DNA of 64,000 nucleotides from NCBI GenBank assembly GCA_965204295.1, contig OZ241973.1, positions 124,001 through 188,000 on the forward strand. Reading direction: 5' to 3'. How positions within the stretch are numbered: the stretch's first letter is position 1; every line of letters starts with the position of its first letter. A model generated the notes under the pieces. That model was given only the letters and a program-made list of their open reading frames with translations. It had not been told where the DNA came from and made no database searches. Made by a program: the position numbers and the translations under genes. The stretch is from JAWKWH01 sp965204295 (GTDB lineage: Bacteria; Pseudomonadota; Alphaproteobacteria; Rhizobiales; Rhizobiaceae). Positions 17,617-25,665 of the stretch are shown here, piece after piece.

Positions 17617-18858
17617 CTAGTCGGCGTTTGCAATAATTTCCGCGAAGCGCTCCTGCGCTTCGGTCGCATCCATGTCCGGGTCGTTGAACAGTTCGATCCA
17701 CAGATCCTCCATCTGACCCTGCGTATCGGACGAGAAAGCCTGCTCGCCGGAGGGAAGGATGTTGTCCGGATTCTCAAGAATCTCGATGCCCTTCTTCATA
17801 CAGGCGTTTGCAGCCGCCAGATCGACATCGCCGCGGATCGGCAGCGAACCCTTCTTGAGGTTGAAATCGACCTGAACCTGCTTTGAAACGAGGAGTGAAG
17901 CAAGTTCCATTTGCGCCTTGACGGTGTCCTCGTCGCCATCGGCCGGCTTCGGGAAATAGAAGGCGTCGCCGCCGGTATCGAGCACCGGATATACGCCGAG
18001 GCCCGGCAGGCAATCATATTCCTTGCCGGCCGTCTGACCCGCCACCGCGAACTCGCCCTGCGCCCAGTCGCCCATGATCTGCGCGCCGGCCTTGCCGGTG
18101 ATGACCATGTTCGTCGCGTCATTCCAGGCGCGTCCCACAAAACCATCGTCGACCATGCCACGTGCGGCGACAATGGCTTCGAACACTTTCTTCATTTCAG
18201 GGCCGGCCGCAATTTCGGCATCCTTTTCGACGTTGATCTTTTTGTAGAGATCGACACCGCCAAGCGCGACCATGAAGACGCCTGCCATGCCGTTGATCTG
18301 CCATGGCTCACCACCGACGGCCAGCGGCGTGACGCCCTTGTCGCGCAGCGCGCCGGCCTGTTCCGCGAATTCGCTCCAGTTTTGCGGGACCGGCAGTCCG
18401 TTGTCCTCGAAGACCTTCCTGTTCAACCACATCCACTGAAACGAGTGAATATTGACCGGTACGCAGTAGATACGGCCTTCATACTTACAGGTATCGAGCA
18501 ATTTGGATGGACGGATGATATCGGCCCAACCTTCCTTTTCCGCCAGTTCGGTCAGGTCGGTCATCAGGCCCGCCTTGACGAGATCTTCCGCATCGCGTCC
18601 GGTGTTGAGCTGTGTGGCGCCCATCGGATCGCCACCGGAAATGCGGCTGATGATGATCGGGCGGGCGTTGCCGCCACCGGCGATCGCGCCGTCCACCCAC
18701 GTATGACCTGCCGCGTTGAACGCGTCGGCCATGACCTTCACCGCGGCCGCCTCGCCGCCGGACGTCCACCAGTGGGTGACCTCCAACTCGGCCGCTGCGG
18801 CCAAATTGACTGTCGCAAGAGCGGTCGCGGCCGCCAAGGCTGTCTTCAATGTGTTCAT
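17617..18858 (-). CDS. sugar ABC transporter substrate-binding protein
   Basis: The 413-aa extracellular solute-binding protein family 1 member has a cleavable signal peptide (MNTLKTALAAATALATVNLA, probable cut after AAA). The mature N-terminus ELEVTHWWTSGGEAAAV is typical of sugar-binding proteins. It delivers sugar in the periplasm to the two permeases. GGGAGGAATTGC precedes the ATG at 18858. This is the first gene of the leftward operon; its promoter region holds a palindrome that fits a LacI-type operator, and the divergent lacI-like gene is broken. Confidence 0.93.
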   Translation of the reverse strand: MNTLKTALAAATALATVNLAAAAELEVTHWWTSGGEAAAVKVMADAFNAAGHTWVDGAIAGGGNARPIIISRISGGDPMGATQLNTGRDAEDLVKAGLMTDLTELAEKEGWADIIRPSKLLDTCKYEGRIYCVPVNIHSFQWMWLNRKVFEDNGLPVPQNWSEFAEQAGALRDKGVTPLAVGGEPWQINGMAGVFMVALGGVDLYKKINVEKDAEIAAGPEMKKVFEAIVAARGMVDDGFVGRAWNDATNMVITGKAGAQIMGDWAQGEFAVAGQTAGKEYDCLPGLGVYPVLDTGGDAFYFPKPADGDEDTVKAQMELASLLVSKQVQVDFNLKKGSLPIRGDVDLAAANACMKKGIEILENPDNILPSGEQAFSSDTQGQMEDLWIELFNDPDMDATEAQERFAEIIANAD

Positions 18859-18955
18859 TTTTGCAATTCCTCCCTGGCGGGTCACGCGATCTCCAAACGG
18901 CATCCGCCCGCCTTGTGCGCTGGATTTTCAATCGATCACATATCGAAAGCGGGTT

Positions 18956-18969
18956 TGTAATCGATTGCA
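18956..18969. promoter_or_regulatory. candidate LacI-family operator
   Basis: TGTAATCGATTGCA is a near-perfect palindrome (12 of 14) with the central CG typical of LacI/GalR sites. It lies about 100 bp upstream of the sugar-binding-protein gene. ATCGAT recurs at 18931-18936 and GATTGCAT at 19044-19051, so there may be more than one site. Confidence 0.5.
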
Positions 18970-19045
18970 TCAAAGCCTGCGTCTAGATCGATTTAACGTC
19001 AAGTTTTGTTTTCGAACCCACCAAAGTGGCGCATTCAGAATCCGA

Positions 19046-19557
19046 TTGCATAAACCGTTCGGTCCCGAAATACGAGACGTCGCACATGTAGCCGGTGTAT
19101 CCGCGGTCGTCGTCAGCCGGATGCTGAACAAGCCGGAATCCGTTAGCGAAGAGACGCGCGCCAACGTCGTTCGAGTTGTGGAAAAACCGGATACCGGTTC
19201 AATCTGATCGCCAGAAGCCTGAGAAACAGAAAGGCTGGCGCGATCGTGATTTTGGCGTCCGATCTCGGCAACTCGTTCTTCCTCCAAATACGGTCGGGCA
19301 TTGAGAAAACAGCCTCCTGCGTCGGATACTGCATCCTGACCGTCGACACCGGACAGCCGGATTTCGGACGCGACAGAATTCTGGAGCATGTCAGTTGCAA
19401 CCGGGCTGACGGCATGATCGCCCTCGACGGTTCCTTACCAGTAGATGCCTATGCTAACGAATGCTCAATTCCGATACGCCGATTGTGTTTGTGTGCAAAT
19501 GGGCGGATGGCCTTCCCCTTTAGACCATCAGGATCGATAATCGCGCGGCTGCCCTAG
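19046..19557 (+). pseudogene. LacI-family repressor, frameshifted and truncated
   Basis: The N-terminal LacI helix-turn-helix is clear (EIRDVAHVAGVSAVVVSRML, then PESVSEETRANVV). Near 19180 the frame breaks in an AAAAA-CC run. The next frame resumes the expected hinge and effector domain (GYRFNLIARSLRNRKAG, then AIVILASDLGNSFF), but this ends after about 110 further residues, so most of the ligand domain is missing. LacI proteins are ~330 aa. The gene diverges from the sugar ABC operon and was probably its repressor. No clear ATG exists; TTG at 19046 is a guess. Confidence 0.8.
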
Positions 19558-19559
19558 TG

Positions 19560-20290
19560 GTATGGCTCCAATGTTTGGAACCCTTGGTTTCCGGCGGCGA
19601 TGATGGCGTTGGGGTCGGCGCGCCGGGTGAAGGGTTTGGCCTCGGTGGCGTTGTGCCCGGCGATGAAGCGGTCGATGGCGGCCTGGAGTTTGACGACCGA
19701 GCGGAAGGCAGCGCGCTTGAGGCGGCGCCTGGTGAGCTTGGCGAAGAAGCCCTCGACGGCGTTCAGCCATGACGCCGAAGTTGGCGTGAAGGGGGAAGTC
19801 CGGCGCGGATGACGTTCCAGCCGGCGCTGCGGGCGTCTTGTGGGTGGCGACGTTGTTCAGGACCGGGTGGACGACCTTAACATCAGCTGGGGATGTCGCG
19901 CTTGAGCGCGTTCAGGAACGTGATGGGTTCCCTGGCGCGGTGAGGGGCCATGTTCTTGCCGAAGACCTCGCCGGTCAGCACGTTCGCCGCCGCCAAGAGC
20001 GTCGTGGCGCCATTGCGCTTGTCGTCGTGGGTCATGGCGGCGCCCCGTCCTTTCTTGAGCGGCAGCCCCGGCCGGGTGCGATCAAGCGGCCTGAATGTGC
20101 GACTTTTCATCCACCGAGAACACCACCGCATGCGCGGGCGGGCTGACATAGAGCCCCGCGATATCGGCGAGTTTCTCGACAAGGGCAGGATCGCGGGAGA
20201 GCTTGAAGACCCGCCGGCGATGGGGCGCCAACCCATGCGCCGCCCGGTTCCGCTGCACCGTCGCCACGCCGAGCCCCGCGGCCGGGTCGC
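19560..20290 (-). pseudogene. IS630-family transposase remnant
   Basis: On the minus strand, in three frames, the pieces GLAPHRRRVFKLSRDP, VVFSVDEKSHIQA, DRTRPGLPLKKGRG with MTHDDKRNGATTLLA, and finally AVEGFFAKLTRRRLKR with NAIIAAGNQGF can be read. These are successive parts of an IS630 DDE transposase. The frameshifts show it is dead. It is a different IS630 lineage from the copy at 10.2 kb. It seems to have cut into the DUF2924 remnant on its right. Confidence 0.8.
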
Positions 20291-20329
20291 ATCGCAGAGG
20301 AACCCCTCCACCCCGGCCTCGGCGAACCG

Positions 20330-20669
20330 CCGCCGTTCAATCGGCGCTACCTGGAACTGCGGGTCGGCTACCGCATCCAGGAGCTTGCTCATGGCGGGCT
20401 GCGCCGCGTGCTAGGTCTGCCGGCCGATGAGGTCGAGGGCGGCGCGCGCAGCAAGAACCGGATCGCCGACCCTCGCAAACCCGCTCCGGGCACCGGGCTC
20501 GTCCGTAAGTGGGGCGGCGAGGAGCACACGGTCACCGTTGCTGGCGGACGGCTTCGAATGGTAAGGTAGACGCTTCAAGTCGCTTTCCGCCGTCGCCCGC
20601 GCGATCACCGTCGCCCACTGGAACGGCTGGCGCTTCTTCGGGCTCAAGCAGACGGGAGGGGTCCGATGA
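20330..20669 (+). pseudogene. DUF2924 domain protein remnant
   Basis: The readable pieces RRYLELRVGYRIQELAHGGL, PGTGLVRKWGGEEHTVTV, DGFEW, stop, and GRRFKSLSAVARAITVAHW match DUF2924 proteins, which sit just upstream of a large serine recombinase in many alphaproteobacterial integrated elements. A frame change and an in-frame TAA split it. Its last codons overlap the recombinase ATG (ATGA), as in intact loci. Confidence 0.7.
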
Positions 20670-21390
20670 CCGGCAGAAGCAAGCCTGAACCGGTCCGCCG
20701 TCTGTGCCGCGCCGTCTAAACCCGCAAGTCGAGCGAGGAAGGCCTCGACATGGAGTTCAACAACCTCAATGCACGGCGAGAGGCCTGCGAGGCGTATATC
20801 GCCAGTCAGCGCGCCGAGGGCTTGGGCCCGCCTTGCGGGAGCACTACGACGACGGCGGCTCCTCCGGCGGCACGCTGGACCGCCCGACGCTGAAGCAGTT
20901 GATCGCCGATATCGACGACGGGCCGGTCGATGTGGTCGTCGTCTACAAGATCGACTGCCTCCGCCGCGCGTTGATGGGTTTCTCCAAGCCGGTCGAGATC
21001 TTCGACCGCCACGGCTTGACCTTCGTGTCCGTCACGCAGTCGTTCAACACCACCCCCTTGATGGGACGGCTGACGCTGAACATCCTGCTCTCCTTCGCCC
21101 GGTTCGAACGCGAGGTGATGGCAAACAACCGCGACAAGGTTGCCGCCTCGAAGAAGAAGGGCATGTGGATGGACGGCTATGTGCCCCTCGGCTACGACTA
21201 CGACGCGGTCGACCGCAAGCTGATCGTCAACGAGGCGCTGCGGGACGAGGTGACGGCAAACAACCGCGAGAAGCGGGTCGCTGTGGCGCGGGCGACGGTC
21301 GGCGAGGACGGGCTCGACATCGACCTGCGCCACGACGGCTTTGTCGCGCCGGCGAGCCTGATGACGCCCGAACGAGAGCATGCCGCCTGA
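20666..21390 (+). pseudogene. large serine recombinase, nonsense and frameshift mutated
   Basis: After GGAGGGG the ATG at 20666 opens a resolvase N-terminus, but codon 18 is TAA exactly where the family has the Tyr of the VYTRKS active-site block. The frame then continues (TRKSSEEGLDMEFNNL, QREACEAYIASQ-like) and shifts near 20830 to the frame holding REHYDDGGSSGGTLDRP, SVTQSFNTTPLMGRL and SFARFEREV. The protein ends about 190 residues later, missing most of the C-terminal DNA-binding part. It was a site-specific recombinase of an integrated element and should now be inactive. Confidence 0.8.
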
Positions 21391-21999
21391 GGCCCGCGCC
21401 CGAAACGGGCCGCGTCCACATCCCCACTCGGACCCTACAAACGCGGCCGTCGCCCCCGCATTCTGCCGCCGAAGCATGTCGAGGCCGCCATGGACCGCGG
21501 ACACAACCCACATCTGCTGCGCGCCATCGGCCGGGCCTGGGCATGGCGGCGGATGGAGCGCGGCTGGTTTCGCGCCGGAAACCCTGCGCGATCAGCCTTT
21601 ACGACCTCTGCTTTACGGCCTCCCTGCCGTGGAAGAAGCAACCCGCCAGGGTGTTCGACTGACGCTCGGACGCCAATTGGCGCCGCCCGATTGCGCTCTG
21701 TATTGTTGCATCACTCTGACCTGCGCCTCCTACGTGTTCGGTCTCTGTTTCGGTCGGGAGCGATGGAAACGGGGTGCGCAGTTTTGGCGGGATTGAAACT
21801 CAAGCCATCGGAAAGGCGAGGACAATTCAGAGCGAACCGAATCCGGCGCGGTTCGCCCGACCGGAGACGAAAGGCCGTTCAGAGACGGAATATGGGGGCC
21901 GCCGCGCCTCGGCGGTTCGCATCCATCCGGCAAACCCCTTTGAAAACACGACAAATTCCCCCCTGACAGACGGCTTGAACAGGTTCGTAACAGGGATAG
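21391..21999. other. decayed element tail up to tRNA-Ser
   Basis: Around 21480-21560 a stretch reading HVEAAMDRGHNPHLLRAIG then RAWAWRRMERG resembles the helical tail region of recombinase-linked proteins. The remainder up to the tRNA has no gene I can support. Confidence 0.35.
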
Positions 22000-22089
22000 T
22001 GGCGGTGAGGGAGGGATTCGAACCCCCGATAGAGTCGCCCCTATACACGCGTTCCAGGCGTGCGCCTTCAACCGCTCGGCCACCTCACC
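22000..22089 (-). tRNA. tRNA-Ser (anticodon GGA)
   Basis: On the minus strand the acceptor GGTGAGG pairs with CCTCACC, the anticodon loop CTGGAAC sits in stem CACGC/GCGTG, a long variable arm follows, and the T-arm reads GGTTCGAATCC. The CCA end is encoded. Its 3' end faces the recombinase remnants. Confidence 0.96.
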
Positions 22090-22270
22090 CGGCCAAAATC
22101 CCCAAGCCTGGCGCTCATCTAGTCGATTGATCGCCGATTGCCAAGGCCGACCTGCCGGCTATCGGGCCCCTTGACGGTTCACGTCATTGCGACCGGCAGT
22201 GATTGCGCTCGCCGCCGCGACATCATATGTCATGATTTCACCCGTGAACCCGTTGGATTGCGAGTCCGCC

Positions 22271-22636
22271 ATGATCCGGTTCCTGTTTCGACTGCTGGCG
22301 ATGAGCTATACGTACGTCGCCGTTATCTTTCGACTGCTGGCGATGATCTGTCTGTGTGTCGCCGTCATCATGGCCGTGCAGGACGGCGCTCGTTCGGTCG
22401 CGGCATCCGCGGTGACATTGAAACCGCTTGGCATCAGCTGGTACGAGATTTCGCCCGACACACTCAACCTGTCGCAGGCCGTCATCCAGCGGTTTTTGCT
22501 GCCGGCGATCTGGGATCCGTTCATGATATGGGTGCTCAACCAGCCGGGTTTCGCGGTGATGGGCATATTGGCCCTGCTGCTCTACGTTGCGGGACACAAA
22601 CGCAGGCGGCGCGGCTGCATCGAAAAGCCCAACTGA
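22271..22636 (+). CDS. small two-helix membrane protein upstream of msrA
   Basis: The 121-aa inner-membrane protein has hydrophobic segments at about residues 3-38 and 92-112 and a basic C-terminus (GHKRRRRG). The middle stretch PLGISWYEISPDTLNLSQ and the position before msrA match a conserved family of unknown function in Hyphomicrobiales. The ATG at 22271 is chosen over an upstream one because it starts the hydrophobic segment. The first hydrophobic segment contains a 14-residue duplication (FRLLAM...VAVI twice), making it unusually long. Confidence 0.65.
   Translation: MIRFLFRLLAMSYTYVAVIFRLLAMICLCVAVIMAVQDGARSVAASAVTLKPLGISWYEISPDTLNLSQAVIQRFLLPAIWDPFMIWVLNQPGFAVMGILALLLYVAGHKRRRRGCIEKPN
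22286..22369 (+). repeat. 42-bp tandem duplication inside the membrane-protein gene
   Basis: Units 22286-22327 and 22328-22369 share an identical first 19 bp (TTTCGACTGCTGGCGATGA) and a similar remainder. The 42-bp period is in frame and adds 14 residues to the first membrane segment. Confidence 0.85.
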
Positions 22637-22656
22637 TTCGCCCTTGGAGAGAAACG

Positions 22657-23316
22657 ATGTTTTTCCTGTCGGACATGCTGAACAAGAAACTCAAACTGCC
22701 GGCGGCGGGCGACGCTCTTCCCGGCCGCAACGAGCCACTGGCGACATCCGGAACGCACTTTGTTTCAAAACGCGATCTCAAAGGACCGTGGCCCGAGGGA
22801 ATGGAGGCCGCCTATTTCGGCATGGGATGTTTCTGGGGCGCCGAGCGCCTGTTCTGGCAAACCGGCGGCGTCTGGGTCACGGCGGCCGGTTACGCGGGCG
22901 GCACGACGCCCAATCCCACATATCAGGAAACCTGCACCGGGCTTACCGGTCATGCCGAGGTCGTCATGGTCGTATTCGACCCGACAGTCGTCAGCTACGG
23001 CAAACTGCTGAAAATATTCTGGGAGAGCCACGACCCGACGCAGGGGATGCGGCAGGGCAACGATGTCGGCACGACCTACCGGTCGGCGATCTACGCCGCC
23101 GGCGCGGATCAATTGGCGCAGGCCGAGGCGTCATGCAAAGCCTATGGCAAGGCGCTGGCGAGGGCGGGCCGGGAAAGGATCACCACCGAAATCCGCATGG
23201 CGCCGGAATTCTACTATGCGGAAGCCGATCATCAGCAGTATCTGGCCAGGAACCCCGGAGGCTATTGCGGTTTGCGGGGGACCGGCGTTTCCTGCGCGGG
23301 CGTCCCGGTCGACTGA
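22657..23316 (+). CDS. msrA: peptide-methionine (S)-S-oxide reductase
   Basis: MsrA repairs the S-epimer of oxidised methionine. The catalytic motif GMGCFWGAERLFW (Cys near residue 55) and GYAGGTTPNPTYQ are intact, and C-terminal Cys residues (GGYCGLRGTGVSC) can serve in recycling. Length is 219 aa. GGAGAG lies 5 bp before the ATG at 22657. The gene follows the small membrane-protein gene by 20 bp, suggesting cotranscription. Confidence 0.95.
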   Translation: MFFLSDMLNKKLKLPAAGDALPGRNEPLATSGTHFVSKRDLKGPWPEGMEAAYFGMGCFWGAERLFWQTGGVWVTAAGYAGGTTPNPTYQETCTGLTGHAEVVMVVFDPTVVSYGKLLKIFWESHDPTQGMRQGNDVGTTYRSAIYAAGADQLAQAEASCKAYGKALARAGRERITTEIRMAPEFYYAEADHQQYLARNPGGYCGLRGTGVSCAGVPVD

Positions 23317-23492
23317 TGATTTACATTCACTGCGCGACCGTCACTTGACCGATTGCTCAATTTTTTTCGTGAATTCGCGATTTTTCCGTGCAAGACTGCG
23401 CGGCAGTGGAGGAATCTCCTTCGCATGCCCGTTTTATTCCGGCTGATCCGGGGGCGGGAAAACAACAAGATGAACAACGGGGTTGTAAACTC

Positions 23493-24482
23493 ATGAAGCG
23501 TATCATTCTCGGCCTCATGGCCGCTACGGCGATGGCCGCACAGGCGTTTGCCGCGGATATCAAGCCGGCGATCATCTATGACCTGGGCGGCAAGTTCGAC
23601 AAATCGTACAACGAAGCCGCCTATAACGGCGCGGAGAAATTCAGGGCGGAAGCCGGCATCGAATACCGCGAGTTCGAAATCCAGAACGATTCGCAGCGCG
23701 AGCAAGTGCTTCGCCGCTTTGCCAAGGACGGCAACGATCCGATTGTGATGGCCGGATTCTCCTGGCCCGCCGCGCTTGAGAAAGTCGCCGCCGAATATCC
23801 CGACACCGATTTCGCCGTAATCGACGCGTTCGTCGATGCTCCGAATGTCCGTTCGGTGGTCTACAATGAACATGAGGGCTCATATCTCGTCGGCATCATG
23901 GCGGCGATGGCGTCTGAATCCAGAAAAGTCGGATTCATCGGCGGCATGGACATTCCGCTGATTCGCAAATTCGGCTGCGGCTATGTCGGCGGTGCGAAAT
24001 CGGCGGGCGCCACGAATGTACTGCAGAACATGACAGGCGACACGCCCGCGGCGTGGAACGATCCGACAAAGGGTGGCGAAATCGCCAAATCGCAGATCGA
24101 ACAGGGCGCCGACGTGATTTATGCCGCCGCCGGCGGCACCGGCATCGGTGTTCTGCAGGCCGCCGCCGACGCAGGCAAACTCGGTATCGGAGTGGATTCA
24201 AACCAGAACGGCCTGCAACCGGGCAAGGTGCTTACCTCAATGCTGAAGCGCGTCGATGTCGCCGTCTATAACGCGTTCAACGACGCCAAGAACGATGCCT
24301 TCACGTACGGCTTCAACGTGCTCGGAGTGAAGGAAGGCGGCGTCGACTACGCCATGGACGACGACAACAAGCCGCTGGTTGACCAGACAATGATTGACGC
24401 CGTGGAAAAAGCCAAGGTCGATATTATTTCCGGCGCCGTCGCGGTTCACGACTACATGTCGGACAACAACTGCCCATACTGA
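23493..24482 (+). CDS. BMP-family ABC transporter substrate-binding protein (nucleoside type)
   Basis: The 329-aa basic membrane protein/PnrA-like binding protein has a signal peptide (MKRIILGLMAATAMAAQAFA). The core DLGGKFDKSYNEAAYNG, GSYLVGIMAA and GGMDIPLIRKF is typical of BMP proteins, which bind nucleosides. The ATPase and two permeases of this system are encoded 1.2 kb downstream, followed by cdd, deoC and deoA, so a nucleoside ligand is likely. A strong terminator follows, so it is expressed on its own transcript. Confidence 0.93.
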   Translation: MKRIILGLMAATAMAAQAFAADIKPAIIYDLGGKFDKSYNEAAYNGAEKFRAEAGIEYREFEIQNDSQREQVLRRFAKDGNDPIVMAGFSWPAALEKVAAEYPDTDFAVIDAFVDAPNVRSVVYNEHEGSYLVGIMAAMASESRKVGFIGGMDIPLIRKFGCGYVGGAKSAGATNVLQNMTGDTPAAWNDPTKGGEIAKSQIEQGADVIYAAAGGTGIGVLQAAADAGKLGIGVDSNQNGLQPGKVLTSMLKRVDVAVYNAFNDAKNDAFTYGFNVLGVKEGGVDYAMDDDNKPLVDQTMIDAVEKAKVDIISGAVAVHDYMSDNNCPY

Positions 24483-24504
24483 CAGGCAGGCCTGACCTGA
24501 ACCA

Positions 24505-24538
24505 GGAACCGCCGGCGGCGCCGGCGGTTCCTTTTTTT
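24505..24538 (+). terminator. intrinsic terminator after BMP binding-protein gene
   Basis: A perfect 12-bp stem GGAACCGCCGGC/GCCGGCGGTTCC with a 3-nt loop is followed by seven T. Confidence 0.93.
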
Positions 24539-24584
24539 CAAGTTTCGGGTGGAGAACCGGGCAAATTCAGCGATAATTCGAATC

Positions 24585-25103
24585 ATGGAACCGTTTCGCC
24601 ACACCTATCATGACAGTCCCGTCGGGCCATTGCTTCTTGCCGGTTCGGATACCACACTGGACATCATTTCGTTTCCGACCGGCCGCACGGCGGTCAAACC
24701 GAAACGAGACTGGGTCCGTGATGACGGCTTCTTCCCGCAGACGCGATGTCAACTCGATTCCTACTTCAATGGCGAATTGACGGAATTCGATCTGCCAATC
24801 CGGTTCGCCGGAAGCGATTTTCAGAATGCGGTCTGGAAGGCGCTTCACGGCATACCCTACGGTGAAACCGTTTCCTATGGCGAGATCGCGCGGCGTATCG
24901 GTGAGGATATTTCGGCAAGCCGCGCCGTCGGCATCGCCAACGGCCAGAATCCGCTGCCGATTGTCGTACCCTGCCACCGTGTAATCGGTGCGGATGGTTC
25001 GCTGACGGGCTTTGGCGGCGGGCTGCCGATAAAGCAATTCCTGCTTGACCTTGAAACCCGCATACGGCCGATGCCGGGCCAGCAGATGCGCCTGTTCGCC
25101 TGA
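24585..25103 (+). CDS. ogt: methylated-DNA--[protein]-cysteine S-methyltransferase
   Basis: The 172-aa suicide repair enzyme removes O6-alkyl groups from guanine. The active-site motif IVVPCHRVIG carries the acceptor Cys, and the helix-turn-helix region IPYGETVSYGEIARRIG precedes it. No AraC-like N-terminal domain is fused, so it is the Ogt form. It sits inside the nucleoside transporter locus, between the binding-protein gene and the ATPase gene, which is an odd place for it. The ATG at 24585 begins the family N-terminus. Confidence 0.92.
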   Translation: MEPFRHTYHDSPVGPLLLAGSDTTLDIISFPTGRTAVKPKRDWVRDDGFFPQTRCQLDSYFNGELTEFDLPIRFAGSDFQNAVWKALHGIPYGETVSYGEIARRIGEDISASRAVGIANGQNPLPIVVPCHRVIGADGSLTGFGGGLPIKQFLLDLETRIRPMPGQQMRLFA

Positions 25104-25108
25104 CCGGG

Positions 25109-25400
25109 ATGGCCACGATCACGGGCATCGGCGGATTCTTCTTCCGGGCCGTGGTCGCAGAATGCCGGGCCGACGGTGTTTTCTCTGTTTTCGGATGACA
25201 ACGACTACTTCGCCGCCGACAAAGGGTGGATGCTCAACCTGCGTGTCGATGACATTGATGGAATGATCGCGAAGCTCAAGGAAGGCGGAGTTGCTGTGGA
25301 AACCCGCTCCGAGTGGGACGGGGAATACGGACGATTCGCCCGTGTTCATGACCCGGAGGGTAATCCGATCGAACTGTGGCAACCGCCGCGGGCGGGGTGA
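25109..25400 (+). pseudogene. VOC (glyoxalase/bleomycin resistance) protein with internal deletion
   Basis: The start (MATITGIGGFFFRA) matches the first strand of VOC proteins. The frame then stops at a TGA after the 28th codon, and a second frame supplies the C-terminal half (DYFAADKGWMLNLRVDD, FARVHDPEGNPIELWQP, with a metal-binding Glu in NPIELW). About 30 residues are missing between them. The residual second half starts at 25176. It overlaps nothing and trails ogt by 5 bp. Confidence 0.75.
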
Positions 25401-25581
25401 TCCGCTTCAGTAATGCAATGGTTTCGACACCGGAATTTCCGGTTCGGACCGCTCCTCAAGCGGTGAAACGCTTCGACGGCAACTTCTCGATCATCCGCTC
25501 CCGCTCGGCACTTCCGGCTTGTCGATACGTTCACTCATGGCGAAACCATGTTGCATGGTGCGCAAAAATTGTCGAGAGTGC

Positions 25582-25600
25582 GCATGTGCGATGCACATGC
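25582..25600. promoter_or_regulatory. perfect inverted repeat upstream of the nucleoside transporter operon
   Basis: GCATGTGC-GAT... the arms GCATGTGC and GCACATGC are separated by 3 nt and lie 66 bp upstream of the ATPase start. The 25401-25665 interval holds no gene, so this is a candidate operator or leader hairpin for the transporter and salvage operon. Confidence 0.45.
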
Positions 25601-25665
25601 CGGCTTGGCTTGGCGGTAGGGTCGCGCCAAATTTTGGCCGATCGATAAAAAGGCGTGCAAGCGTT

